A model generated the notes under the pieces. That model searched no databases. It was not told where the DNA came from and worked only from the letters and a program-made list of their open reading frames with translations. A stretch of DNA of 6,759 bases from an uncultured Muribaculaceae bacterium. Its GTDB lineage: Bacteria > Bacteroidota > Bacteroidia > Bacteroidales > Muribaculaceae. Each line of letters begins with the position of its first letter. The stretch's first letter is position 1. Location of the stretch: contig CAMWXQ010000060.1 in the NCBI GenBank assembly GCA_947178235.1, positions 1 to 6,759 of the forward strand. Direction: 5' to 3'. The position numbers and the translations under genes were made by a program. This document shows, in pieces, positions 1 through 6,707 of the stretch.

Positions 1-1070
1 GTCGCAAGCAGGCGCGGGGGAATCTTGTAAGTATGCGAGAGCTCGGCGGGGGTCACGGGGGGTAGTCCGCGGGCGAATCGGTCGGTGACCACGGTGAGCA
101 GGGCTGCCTCGACCTCGAACCTGTAACGCGGTGATATGTCGGCGCTCTGACGCTCGAAACTGAACAGGGCTATGTCCTGCGAGGCACGGCACACGAGGGC
201 ACCCGCGAGGGTGATGAGCCACGAGAGCTGCATCCAAATGAGCATGAGGGGGAGGAAGGAGAAGGAGCCGTAGATGGCATTGTACTTGGCTACATACAGC
301 TGACCCGTGAGGAAGAGCCATTGAAGGGCCTGGAAGGCGGTGCCCGCGAGGATACCAGCCATGAGGGCGTTCTGCCACTTGACCTTGACGTTGGGTATGA
401 GCATGTATGCGCCCATGAAGAAGAGCCACGTAAGCACGACGCTGAGGCAGTCGAGCGAGAACTCGACCAGGGGCGAGAACGCTTCGGGCATTATGCGCTG
501 GATAGTCGAGGACATCATCACCTGCAAGCCTCCCGCGCATATCATCAGTATGGGGAGGATGATGCAGATGGCGAGGTAGTCGGTGAGCTTGCGGAAGATC
601 GAGCGGTCGACCGTCACGCCCCACACCTCGTTGAAGGTCTCCTCTACGCTGTCGAGCAGGGAGACCACCGTCCACAGGAGGAATACGATGCCCACGCCGA
701 CAAATATCCCCTCCGACGCTTGGGCCAGGGCGCTGTCGACGAAGCGTATCGCCACTTCGAGGGCCTGGCGCTGGGAGGGCACGAGGTTGAAGAGCTGATT
801 CTGGACTATGGTCTGGAACCCGAACCCGCGCCCGATGGCGAAGAGGAGGGCGAGGACGGGGACAATCGCCAGGAGGGTGCGGTAGGTCATGCCACACGCC
901 TTGGTCTGCAAGTCGGTGCTGAGGAATGTCCTGACGGTGAGGTTGAGCGTCTTGACGACGTTGACTTTCAGCAGGTCGCGGTGGTCGTTCCACACCCCTG
1001 CCGAGCAGTATTCCCAGAGCCGAGAGATTCGGGCTGTGAGGCGGGCTATTCTACCTTCGGAGGCTTCCAT
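1..1070 (-). CDS. YihY/BrkB-family integral membrane protein, C-terminus cut by window edge
   Basis: This is a polytopic inner-membrane protein of the YihY/virulence factor BrkB family. The family was once called ribonuclease BN, a name now considered a misannotation, and its molecular role is not settled. The 356 complete codons visible contain about six hydrophobic segments, near residues 62-82, 121-139, 164-186, 205-226, 235-258 and 272-294. Family motifs are clear: ETFNEVW at 144-150, IPNVKVKW at 225-232, and YNAIYGSF followed by LPLMLIWMQLSW at 263-284. After the last membrane segment (from about 300) a soluble tail begins and runs off the window, so the true length is unknown. The ATG overlaps the stop of the upstream lipoprotein gene as TGATG, which fixes the start and suggests translational coupling. 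It is the last visible gene of the murB-led cluster. Family assignment is secure; substrate and function are not. Confidence 0.93.
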   Translation of the reverse strand, partial: MEASEGRIARLTARISRLWEYCSAGVWNDHRDLLKVNVVKTLNLTVRTFLSTDLQTKACGMTYRTLLAIVPVLALLFAIGRGFGFQTIVQNQLFNLVPSQRQALEVAIRFVDSALAQASEGIFVGVGIVFLLWTVVSLLDSVEETFNEVWGVTVDRSIFRKLTDYLAICIILPILMICAGGLQVMMSSTIQRIMPEAFSPLVEFSLDCLSVVLTWLFFMGAYMLIPNVKVKWQNALMAGILAGTAFQALQWLFLTGQLYVAKYNAIYGSFSFLPLMLIWMQLSWLITLAGALVCRASQDIALFSFERQSADISPRYRFEVEAALLTVVTDRFARGLPPVTPAELSHTYKIPPRLLA

Positions 1071-1915
1071 CACTTCTCTGTGGGTTCGACGAATGTACGT
1101 GCGGCCTGTTGGCGGCTCAGTTCGAGGGCCCGCGAGAGTTTCTCGCGCTTGACGGTGGCCATACGGGCCTCACGGACGGTGCGGGCATACTCATACAGGG
1201 CTGCGAGACGCTCTGCGCTCTCGGTGGAGAGGGGTGTGCGGTATGTGCCCTTTGTGCCGTTGAATACGAGTGTCAGCCGCTCGCCCGCGTGTCCGTGGAT
1301 GTAACGGGCCACGGTGTCACACTCGGCGGCCAGGAAGGTAATGACCTCCGTCGAGCCCGAGCGGTCGTTGCGCTCCCCGTCGTGGGGTATCGACGATGTC
1401 GTGGCCGAGGAGCCCTCCGGGCCCTCGACGCCAACCGATGTGCTCTGTACGGGGTGTCCCGCGAGGGTGGCGAGGATATAGAAGTCCCCCTCGGGCGAGA
1501 GGCGTCCGTGGAGGCCTGTGGTGGTGTACACTGCGGCGGTATTCTCCCCTCGGGCCACGAAATATGGCTCGACGGGGTTGTCGACCTTCGTCACATAGGC
1601 CGATAGCGAGTCTGAGCGGAGTGCGAGGTGGGCGATGAGCGAGTCTGTGGCCTCGATCTCTCTGAGCGCCATCCCCTCGCGGGCGAGGGTGGCCGTGTGG
1701 AGGGCCTCGCGGCGCGCTTCGAGGGCCTTCGGATAGGCTCGGGCTACGGAATCTGCCAGTGTGAGGGCTGCGGGGCAGTCTCCCGCTTCGAGGGCCGCAC
1801 GGGCCTCGGCGACGAGGGCTGCGGCCTCCTTCTCGCCCCTGTCCCCGGCGCATGAGCCGAGCATGGCGAGGGCGGCGAGGGCCGCCGTGAGGGTCTTAGT
1901 TGCTGCGTTGGACAT
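1070..1915 (-). CDS. Uncharacterised lipoprotein with helical N-terminal region and beta-rich middle
   Basis: I do not recognise a named family. The 281-residue product starts with a short n-region (Lys7), a hydrophobic stretch at 9-19 and a lipobox LGSC with the acceptor Cys22, so it should be a lipid-anchored envelope protein. Residues 26-110 are Ala/Leu/Glu-rich and helical; the segment ALEAGDCPAALTLAD at 41-55, followed by YP, resembles one TPR-type hairpin. Residues 112-225 look beta-rich (YFVARGENTAAVYTTT, GDFYILATLAG, STEVITFL, ERLTLVFNG), and 230-272 return to charged helix, possibly coiled coil. The start is supported by the signal peptide beginning at Met1. The gene overlaps the 3' end of the RSH gene by 20 bases and shares TGATG with the downstream YihY gene, so it is probably co-translated with both. 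A role alongside the YihY protein is inference from position only. Confidence 0.85.
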   Translation of the reverse strand: MSNAATKTLTAALAALAMLGSCAGDRGEKEAAALVAEARAALEAGDCPAALTLADSVARAYPKALEARREALHTATLAREGMALREIEATDSLIAHLALRSDSLSAYVTKVDNPVEPYFVARGENTAAVYTTTGLHGRLSPEGDFYILATLAGHPVQSTSVGVEGPEGSSATTSSIPHDGERNDRSGSTEVITFLAAECDTVARYIHGHAGERLTLVFNGTKGTYRTPLSTESAERLAALYEYARTVREARMATVKREKLSRALELSRQQAARTFVEPTEK

Positions 1916-4094
1916 TCTTTACGCCTTTTACGGTCTGTATTTTCTTGATTATGTTGTCGAGGGTGCGTATATCGCTGACGCCCACCACGAGGAAGCCCGA
2001 GAAGATGCCGTCGTGGCTCTCGATCGAGATGTTGCGCAGCTGCGCGTCCTTCTCCTTGTTTATTATGGAGGATATGTTGGTGACGATGCCGATGTCATCC
2101 TGGCCGACGATGCGGATGGTGGCGGCGGTCATGTTGCCGGTCTTCCCCGCCCACTTGGTTCGGATGATGCGGTATGGATAGCGGGCATGGATGTGGGCAC
2201 TGTTCGGGCAGTCGTCGCGGTGGATCTTCACGACCCCCTCCGAGGATATGAAGCCGAAGACCTTGTCGCCGAAGATGGGATTGCAGCACCGGGCCATGCG
2301 GTAGTTCATCCCGCGGATGTTCTCGCTCCCTATGACGAGTACGTCCTCTTCGCGGCGACGGTCGCTCTCCTGGGCCCCGAGGGCCTCCTGCAACTCGAAT
2401 TCCTCGGCGCTGCGGTGCTCGGCGGTGTCCGTCGGATGGGTGACCTCTTCGTAGACGGCTATGACCTCGGCGGGGTCGAGCAGGCCGTCGGCGAGGGCCT
2501 TGTGGAAGTCGGTGACGGTCTTGTACCCCATCTTCTTGATGGTGCGCATCATGTCCCCCTCGTCGACCTCGATCTTGCGGTTCTTGAAACGGCGGTAGAG
2601 CAGCTCGCGCCCCAGTTCGGAGGATCGGGCCGTGAGCTCGTTGATAGTCTGGCGAATCTTGGTGCGCGCCTTGGCCGTCACCACGAGGTTGAGCCAGTCC
2701 GCACGCGGGGTCTGCGTATTGGAGGTGATGACCTCCACGGTGTCACCCGAATGGAGCTTGTATCCGAGCTTGCGGGTGCGTCCGTTGACCTTTCCCGCCA
2801 CACACGAGCATCCGACCTTGCTGTGGACGGCAAAGGCGAAGTCCAGCACCGTGGCCCCGAGCGGGAGGCGGTGCAGGTCTCCCTGCGGTGTGAAGACAAA
2901 GACCTCCTTGTCGTACAGGTCCATCTTGAAGTTCTTCATCAGCTCCATCGGCCCCTCGGCGGTTTCGAGGATGTCGCGGACGTTGTTCATCCACTGGTCC
3001 AGGCTGCTCTCGCTCTTGATACCTTTGTAGCGCCAGTGGGCGGCGAGACCCTTCTCGGCAATGAGGTCCATGCGTCGGGTGCGTATCTGCACCTCGACCC
3101 ACTTTCCCCCGGGGCCCATGACGGTGGTGTGGAGCGACTCGTATCCGTTGCTCTTCGGGATGGTTATCCAGTCTTTGAGGCGCTTGGGGTTGCCCGTGTA
3201 CATGTCGGTGACAATCGAGAAGACGCGCCAGCACTCGGCCTTCTCGCTCTCCTCGGGGACGTCGAGGATGATGCGGATGGCGAAGAGGTCATAGATGCCC
3301 GAGAGGTCGCAGTGCTGCTTGCGGAGCTTGTTCCAGATGGAGTAGATCGACTTCGTGCGCCCCTTCATCTCGTAGGAGAGCCCCGTGGCGTCGAGCTTCT
3401 CGCGCAGGGGGGCGATGAACGAGGCTATGTAGGCGTCGCGCTCGGTCTTGGTCTCGTTGAGCCCGCGGGCAATCTTGGTATAGGTCTCCCGCGAGGTGTA
3501 CTTGAGCGACATGTCTTCGAGCTCGCTCTTGATCTTGTAGAGGCCGAGGCGGTGGGCCAGGGGGGCATAGAGGTAGCCTGCCTCGAAGGCGGTGTCGGTG
3601 ACGAATTTCTCGTCGGGGTGATGGTTGATGGCCTGCATGAGGGTGAGGCGCTCGACGATCATGATGATGATGACGCGGATGTCGTCGGCGAGGGCCATGA
3701 GCAGACGGCGGAAGTTCTCGGTCTTGACCACTGTCTGTTTGCCGTAGAGGCGGCTGACCTTGATGAGCCCGTCGACGAGGTGTGCCACGTCGGTGTCCCA
3801 TAGCTTGGAGATTTCCTCGATGGTCGTTCCCTCGGCTGCGGCGAGCTGATAGAGGAGGATGGCAAGGAGCATATTGCGGTCCGGCGAGACCATCTCGCAC
3901 AGGGCTGCGGCGGTGTCTATCGACTGGCGCACGGGATTGAGGCCGTGGCGGTCGCGGAGTATCACCCCCTTCTCGGCGCCTTTCCTGTACAGGTCGCGCA
4001 CACGCCTCACGTCGTCGGGGCGGGAGACCTCGGCAGCGAGCCTCATCAGAGACCTCAGGCGGCGGTAGGGGGATTCGGGTAGATTCTTTTCCAT
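1896..4094 (-). CDS. relA: Long RelA/SpoT homolog: (p)ppGpp synthetase with degenerate hydrolase domain
   Basis: The 732-residue product has the full long-RSH layout: HD-type region (about 25-200), synthetase (about 225-360), TGS (397-458), helical linker, conserved-cysteine/zinc-finger motif (CC at 603-604, His625, Cys629) and ACT (about 655-732). The synthetase appears intact: GRTKSIYS at 245-252, YDLFAIR at 268-274, RLKDWITIPKSNGYESLHTT at 305-324 and EVQIRT at 334-339. It should transfer pyrophosphate from ATP to GDP or GTP in the cytosol, probably on stalled ribosomes. The hydrolase centre is lost: the usual HD...ED stretch reads YQLAAA at 82-87, the first metal His is missing near 55-60, and ADRLHN reads VERLTL at 147-152. 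Loss of the hydrolase supports the name relA over spoT, although the synthetase carries the RxKD signature of bifunctional enzymes. It starts 33 bases after murA and its end overlaps the lipoprotein gene. No Shine-Dalgarno is visible. Confidence 0.95.
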   Translation of the reverse strand: MEKNLPESPYRRLRSLMRLAAEVSRPDDVRRVRDLYRKGAEKGVILRDRHGLNPVRQSIDTAAALCEMVSPDRNMLLAILLYQLAAAEGTTIEEISKLWDTDVAHLVDGLIKVSRLYGKQTVVKTENFRRLLMALADDIRVIIIMIVERLTLMQAINHHPDEKFVTDTAFEAGYLYAPLAHRLGLYKIKSELEDMSLKYTSRETYTKIARGLNETKTERDAYIASFIAPLREKLDATGLSYEMKGRTKSIYSIWNKLRKQHCDLSGIYDLFAIRIILDVPEESEKAECWRVFSIVTDMYTGNPKRLKDWITIPKSNGYESLHTTVMGPGGKWVEVQIRTRRMDLIAEKGLAAHWRYKGIKSESSLDQWMNNVRDILETAEGPMELMKNFKMDLYDKEVFVFTPQGDLHRLPLGATVLDFAFAVHSKVGCSCVAGKVNGRTRKLGYKLHSGDTVEVITSNTQTPRADWLNLVVTAKARTKIRQTINELTARSSELGRELLYRRFKNRKIEVDEGDMMRTIKKMGYKTVTDFHKALADGLLDPAEVIAVYEEVTHPTDTAEHRSAEEFELQEALGAQESDRRREEDVLVIGSENIRGMNYRMARCCNPIFGDKVFGFISSEGVVKIHRDDCPNSAHIHARYPYRIIRTKWAGKTGNMTAATIRIVGQDDIGIVTNISSIINKEKDAQLRNISIESHDGIFSGFLVVGVSDIRTLDNIIKKIQTVKGVKNVQRSN

Positions 4095-4127
4095 TTCGGT
4101 GAGGGGAGTGTGGAGGATGGACGCGGT

Positions 4128-5438
4128 TCAGTCGCGGCGCGATATGCATGCACCGATGGCCCCGAGGCGCGTGTCGATGGCCTCGTAACCGCGGTCGATC
4201 TGGTCTACGTTGTCGATGACCGATACACCCTTGGCGCTCATGGCCGCGATGAGCATGGCGATGCCCGCGCGGATGTCGGGGGAGTGCATCTTGTTGGCTC
4301 TCAGCGGCTGCTTGTGGTCGAGACCTATGACAACGGCCCTGTGGGGGTCGCAGAGCATGATCTGGGCGCCCATGTCTATGAGGCGGTCGACAAAGAAGAG
4401 GCGGCTCTCGAACATCTTCTGGTGTATAAGCACGCTGCCGCGGCACTGCGTCGCCGTCACGAGCATCACCGAGAGCAGGTCGGGGGTCAGACCGGGCCAC
4501 GGGGCATCGGCGATGGTGGGTATCGAGCCGTCGAGGTTGGTTTCTATCTCGTACACCTCCTGTTCGGGCACAAATATGTCGTCTCCGCGGCGTTCGAGCT
4601 CGATGCCGAGGCGGCGGAAGGCGTCGGGGATGATGCCGAGGTTGTCATATGACACATCCTTGATGGTGAGGGGGCTCTGGGTCAGCGCAGCCATGCCTAT
4701 GAAGCTGCCCACCTCGATCATGTCGGGGAGGATGGTGTGGTCGGCGCCTCCGAGCTTCTCTACGCCCGTGATGTGGAGGAGATTCGAGCCAATCCCCTCT
4801 ATCTTGACCCCCATGGAGACGAGCATCTTGCAGAGCTGCTGGACGTAAGGCTCACAGGCGGCGTTGTAGATCGTGGTTGTCCCCTCGGCGAGGGCTGCGG
4901 CCATGACGATGTTGGCCGTACCTGTCACCGAAGCCTCGTCGAGGAGCATATAGCACCCTTTGAGCCCCCCGACGGTCACGAGATAGTATGCCTGGCGCTC
5001 CTCGTTGTAGGCGATCATTGCCCCGAGGCGCGAGAGACCCGTGATGTGGGTGTCGACGCGGCGGCGCCCTATCTTGTCACCCCCGGGTTTGGCGAAGTAG
5101 GCTTGCCCGAGGCGGGCGAGCAGCGGGCCCACCACAAGGACCGAGCCGCGGAGCCCTGCACAACGGGCCACGAAGTCGGCACTCGAAATATACTCCTCGT
5201 CGAGGTCGTCGGCTTGGAACCGATAGGTCGAATAGTCGAGCCTGTCGACCTTCACGTTCATCGCCCGCAGGAGGTTGATGAGGTTGGTGACGTCGAGGAT
5301 GTTCGGGACATTGCGGATTACGACAGGCTCGGCCGTGAGGAGCGTGGCGCTGATGACTTGCAGAGCCTCGTTCTTGGCTCCCTGGGGGCAGATTTCGCCG
5401 TGCAGCTTGTGGCCGCCTTCTATGATGTAGGTGCTCAT
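4128..5438 (-). CDS. murA: UDP-N-acetylglucosamine 1-carboxyvinyltransferase MurA, Asp-type active site
   Basis: MurA transfers enolpyruvate from PEP to UDP-GlcNAc, the first committed cytosolic step of peptidoglycan synthesis. The 436 residues show the family's landmarks: Lys22-Asn23 in GAKNEAL, LRGSVLVVGPLLAR at 96-109, the active-site loop PGGDKIGRRRVDTH at 118-131, the general acid/base region PWPGLTPDLLS with Asp320 (E. coli Asp305), and RGYEAIDTRLGAIGA at 416-430. The catalytic loop Cys (E. coli Cys115) is Asp121 here, while the neighbouring Arg (E. coli Arg120) is kept as Arg126. The Cys-to-Asp form is known to remain active and to escape fosfomycin, which alkylates the Cys. The protein is slightly longer than the E. 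coli enzyme (419). The gene begins 40 bases after murB, whose product performs the next reaction, and no separate promoter is evident in that gap. Confidence 0.97.
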   Translation of the reverse strand: MSTYIIEGGHKLHGEICPQGAKNEALQVISATLLTAEPVVIRNVPNILDVTNLINLLRAMNVKVDRLDYSTYRFQADDLDEEYISSADFVARCAGLRGSVLVVGPLLARLGQAYFAKPGGDKIGRRRVDTHITGLSRLGAMIAYNEERQAYYLVTVGGLKGCYMLLDEASVTGTANIVMAAALAEGTTTIYNAACEPYVQQLCKMLVSMGVKIEGIGSNLLHITGVEKLGGADHTILPDMIEVGSFIGMAALTQSPLTIKDVSYDNLGIIPDAFRRLGIELERRGDDIFVPEQEVYEIETNLDGSIPTIADAPWPGLTPDLLSVMLVTATQCRGSVLIHQKMFESRLFFVDRLIDMGAQIMLCDPHRAVVIGLDHKQPLRANKMHSPDIRAGIAMLIAAMSAKGVSVIDNVDQIDRGYEAIDTRLGAIGACISRRD

Positions 5439-5468
5439 GGTTGCGTATAATGTGATTTATGAACCAAA

Positions 5469-5500
5469 AATTCTTAATTCATAATTCTAATTTCTCAATT
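5469..5500 (-). repeat. AT-rich AATT heptad array at the murB 3' end
   Basis: AATT occurs at 5469, 5476, 5483, 5489 and 5497, a 7-base rhythm with one unit shifted by one base, over exactly 32 bases. Read on the minus strand the first unit is AATTGAG. The array encodes the last murB residues and its TGA stop (5479-5481), then continues into the 40-base gap before murA. It stands out from the GC-rich surroundings. A second array of the same length and rhythm lies at 6676-6707; I count 25 of 32 identical positions. Function unknown. Confidence 0.8.
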
Positions 5501-6513
5501 CCAATATGTTCGACCTCGGGAGTGAGGCGTATGCCGAAGCGGGCTTCGACCGATGTGGCGATAGCCTCTTCGAGCGCAACGATCTCGTCGGGCGAGGCAT
5601 CGCGCGAGGGGTTGGTGATCACGAGTGGCTGGAGGTGCCATACGGCGGCGCGTCCGAGCTTCTTCCCCTTCCATCCGCAGCGGTCTATGAGCCATGCGGC
5701 GGGAATCTTCACGCCCCCCTCGGCATCGTACGCGGGGATGTCGGGATACTCGGCCCTCAGTCTCTCGGCTACCTCGGTGGAGACCACGGGATTCTTGAAG
5801 AAACTCCCTGCCGAGGGGACATCTTTGGGGTCGGGCAGCTTTGAGTTGCGTATCCCCACTACGGCGAGGGCCACGTCGAGCGGATTGACCCCCTCGCGGC
5901 CTCCGAAACGCTCTTCGAGCATCCTGTCGCGGAAGTGGCTGGGCCCCGTGGTACTGAGACCGAAGAGCACATCGGTCACGATGTACCTCCCCTTCACCTC
6001 GGGGTGCTTGAAGATCGAATCTCTGTACCCGTAGCGGCACTCGTCGCGCCCCAGGGTCTTGAAACAGCACTCGGCGGTGTCATAGACGGTGACCTCGCGG
6101 ATGACGTCGGCAGCCTCGCGTCCGTATGCGCCCACATTCTGCACCGCGGCCGAGCCGACCTCACCGGGGATACCGGCGAGCAGTTCGAGCCCCCACAGTC
6201 CCTCGGCGGCAGTCTCGCGCGCGAGGGTATCCATGTTGACCCCCGCACCCGCACGTAGCAGCACCTCGGTGCCATCCCTCCGCTCCTCGCGAACATGACA
6301 GACGCGGCTATGGAGGACCGAGCCGGGATAGTCGCTGAGGAAGAGGAGATTGCTCCCCTCCCCTATCTGCATCCACGGCTCACCCTCGGGAAGAGACGCA
6401 AGCAGGGCGGGAATATCTTCGGCCGAATCATACTCCACGAATCTCCGGCAGCGGACAGCCATCCCGAAGGTGTTGTGCGCACAGAGGTCAAAATTGTCAC
6501 ACGAGGTTATCAT
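5479..6513 (-). CDS. murB: UDP-N-acetylenolpyruvoylglucosamine reductase MurB (type I)
   Basis: MurB is the FAD- and NADPH-dependent cytosolic enzyme that reduces the MurA product to UDP-MurNAc. From the chosen ATG the product is 344 residues, close to E. coli MurB (342). Visible motifs are NTFG near the N-terminus (14-17), the FAD-site IGEGSNLL at 50-57, GLELLAGIPGEVGSAAVQNVGAYG at about 108-131 (given here only as a landmark, with gaps not implied), the catalytic Arg in GYRDSIFKH (Arg164), the proton-donor Ser in AGSFFKNPVV (Ser237) and Glu333 in LTPEVEHIG. The frame stays open another 35 codons upstream, to 6618, but that stretch contains the promoter and has no MurB similarity, so ATG 6513 is preferred. 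The last codons (EKLEL and the TGA) lie inside an AT-rich heptad repeat. First gene of the cluster. Confidence 0.96.
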   Translation of the reverse strand: MITSCDNFDLCAHNTFGMAVRCRRFVEYDSAEDIPALLASLPEGEPWMQIGEGSNLLFLSDYPGSVLHSRVCHVREERRDGTEVLLRAGAGVNMDTLARETAAEGLWGLELLAGIPGEVGSAAVQNVGAYGREAADVIREVTVYDTAECCFKTLGRDECRYGYRDSIFKHPEVKGRYIVTDVLFGLSTTGPSHFRDRMLEERFGGREGVNPLDVALAVVGIRNSKLPDPKDVPSAGSFFKNPVVSTEVAERLRAEYPDIPAYDAEGGVKIPAAWLIDRCGWKGKKLGRAAVWHLQPLVITNPSRDASPDEIVALEEAIATSVEARFGIRLTPEVEHIGIEKLEL

Positions 6514-6518
6514 AAGTG

Positions 6519-6550
6519 CAAAGTTAACACAACTTTTCAAGTTTCGCAAA
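6519..6550 (-). promoter_or_regulatory. Bacteroides-type promoter of murB and the downstream cluster
   Basis: On the minus strand a -33 element TTTG (6547-6550) is followed after exactly 20 bases by TAACTTTG (6519-6526), matching the Bacteroidota sigma-ABfr consensus TTTG-N19..21-TAnnTTTG. Only five bases separate the -7 element from the murB ATG at 6513, so transcription should begin at or within a few bases of the start codon. Two overlapping inverted repeats sit in it: AAAGTT/AACTTT (6520-6525 and 6531-6536) and AACTT/AAGTT (6531-6535 and 6539-6543). They could be an operator, but may be chance in AT-rich DNA. Confidence 0.75.
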
Positions 6551-6570
6551 CGAAAGTCACCCGCCACAAC

Positions 6571-6604
6571 GAAAATCCCTCCGTGACACACAACCACGGA
6601 GGGA
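6571..6604 (-). terminator. Rho-independent-type terminator for the right-edge gene
   Basis: A perfect 10-bp inverted repeat, TCCCTCCGTG at 6576-6585 and CACGGAGGGA at 6595-6604, encloses a 9-base loop. On the minus strand it is followed by ATTTTC, a short T-run; the plus-strand side has no T-run, so it should act on minus-strand transcripts. It lies about 90 bases past the stop of the right-edge gene and about 20 bases before the murB -33 element, marking the boundary between the two transcription units. Confidence 0.7.
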
Positions 6605-6694
6605 CGCTTCAAAAACAAATTACCCCGATCGGCAGGGATTCTTTGCCCTTATTGCTGTTTCTGAGAAAGGAAAGGAATTTTCAATTCTCAATTA
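6605..6694. other. 3' untranslated spacer of the right-edge gene
   Basis: Between the right-edge stop codon and the terminator hairpin I see part of the heptad array (6676-6694), a purine-rich run at 6664-6677 and a short palindrome CCGATCGG at 6625-6632. No open frame, promoter match or convincing RNA structure is evident in it. Confidence 0.5.
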
Positions 6695-6707
6695 TCAATT
6701 CTCAATT
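6676..6707 (-). repeat. AT-rich AATT heptad array at the 3' end of the right-edge gene
   Basis: AATT occurs at 6676, 6683, 6690, 6697 and 6704, spaced exactly 7 bases apart over 32 bases. On the minus strand the units are AATTGAG or AATTGAT/AATTGAA, so a 14-base near-repeat is also present. As at murB, the array begins inside the coding region (encoding Ile-Glu-Asn), supplies the TGA stop at 6695-6697 and continues into the 3' untranslated region. Confidence 0.85.

Noticed and set aside
321..1304. A 327-codon open frame on the plus strand, and similar ones at 4110-4652 and 4737-5450.
   Set aside because: They are antisense to yihY/lipoprotein and murA, with low-complexity acidic composition and no recognisable domains.
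756..1796. Four copies of TTCGAGGGCC (756, 1121, 1718, 1787), considered as a repeated recognition motif.
   Set aside because: Every copy is the in-frame codon string GCC CTC GAA (Ala-Leu-Glu) on the minus strand, explained by preferred codons and Ala/Leu-rich helices.
1761..3803. A 680-codon open frame on the plus strand.
   Set aside because: It lies antisense to the RSH and lipoprotein genes. GC-rich third positions on the minus strand suppress stops on the complement, and the translated text (acidic, Val/Asp/Gly-rich, no motif) resembles no protein family.
3289..4500. A 403-codon open frame on the minus strand, across the murA/RSH junction.
   Set aside because: It is a shifted frame over two clearly recognised genes and is extremely Arg/Pro/His-rich, typical of an out-of-frame reading of GC-rich DNA.
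5439..5478. A possible internal promoter in front of murA.
   Set aside because: The AT-rich gap has TTTG-like text but no TAnnTTTG element at a suitable distance.
6514..6618. A longer murB beginning at the ATG at 6618 (379 codons).
   Set aside because: The extra 35 codons span the promoter and the terminator hairpin and are not MurB-like; ATG 6513 gives the expected family length and N-terminus.
5469..6707. The AATT arrays considered as a CRISPR remnant or transposon ends.
   Set aside because: The units are 7 bases long with no spacers, there is no transposase or cas gene, and no target-site duplication or terminal inverted repeat is visible.
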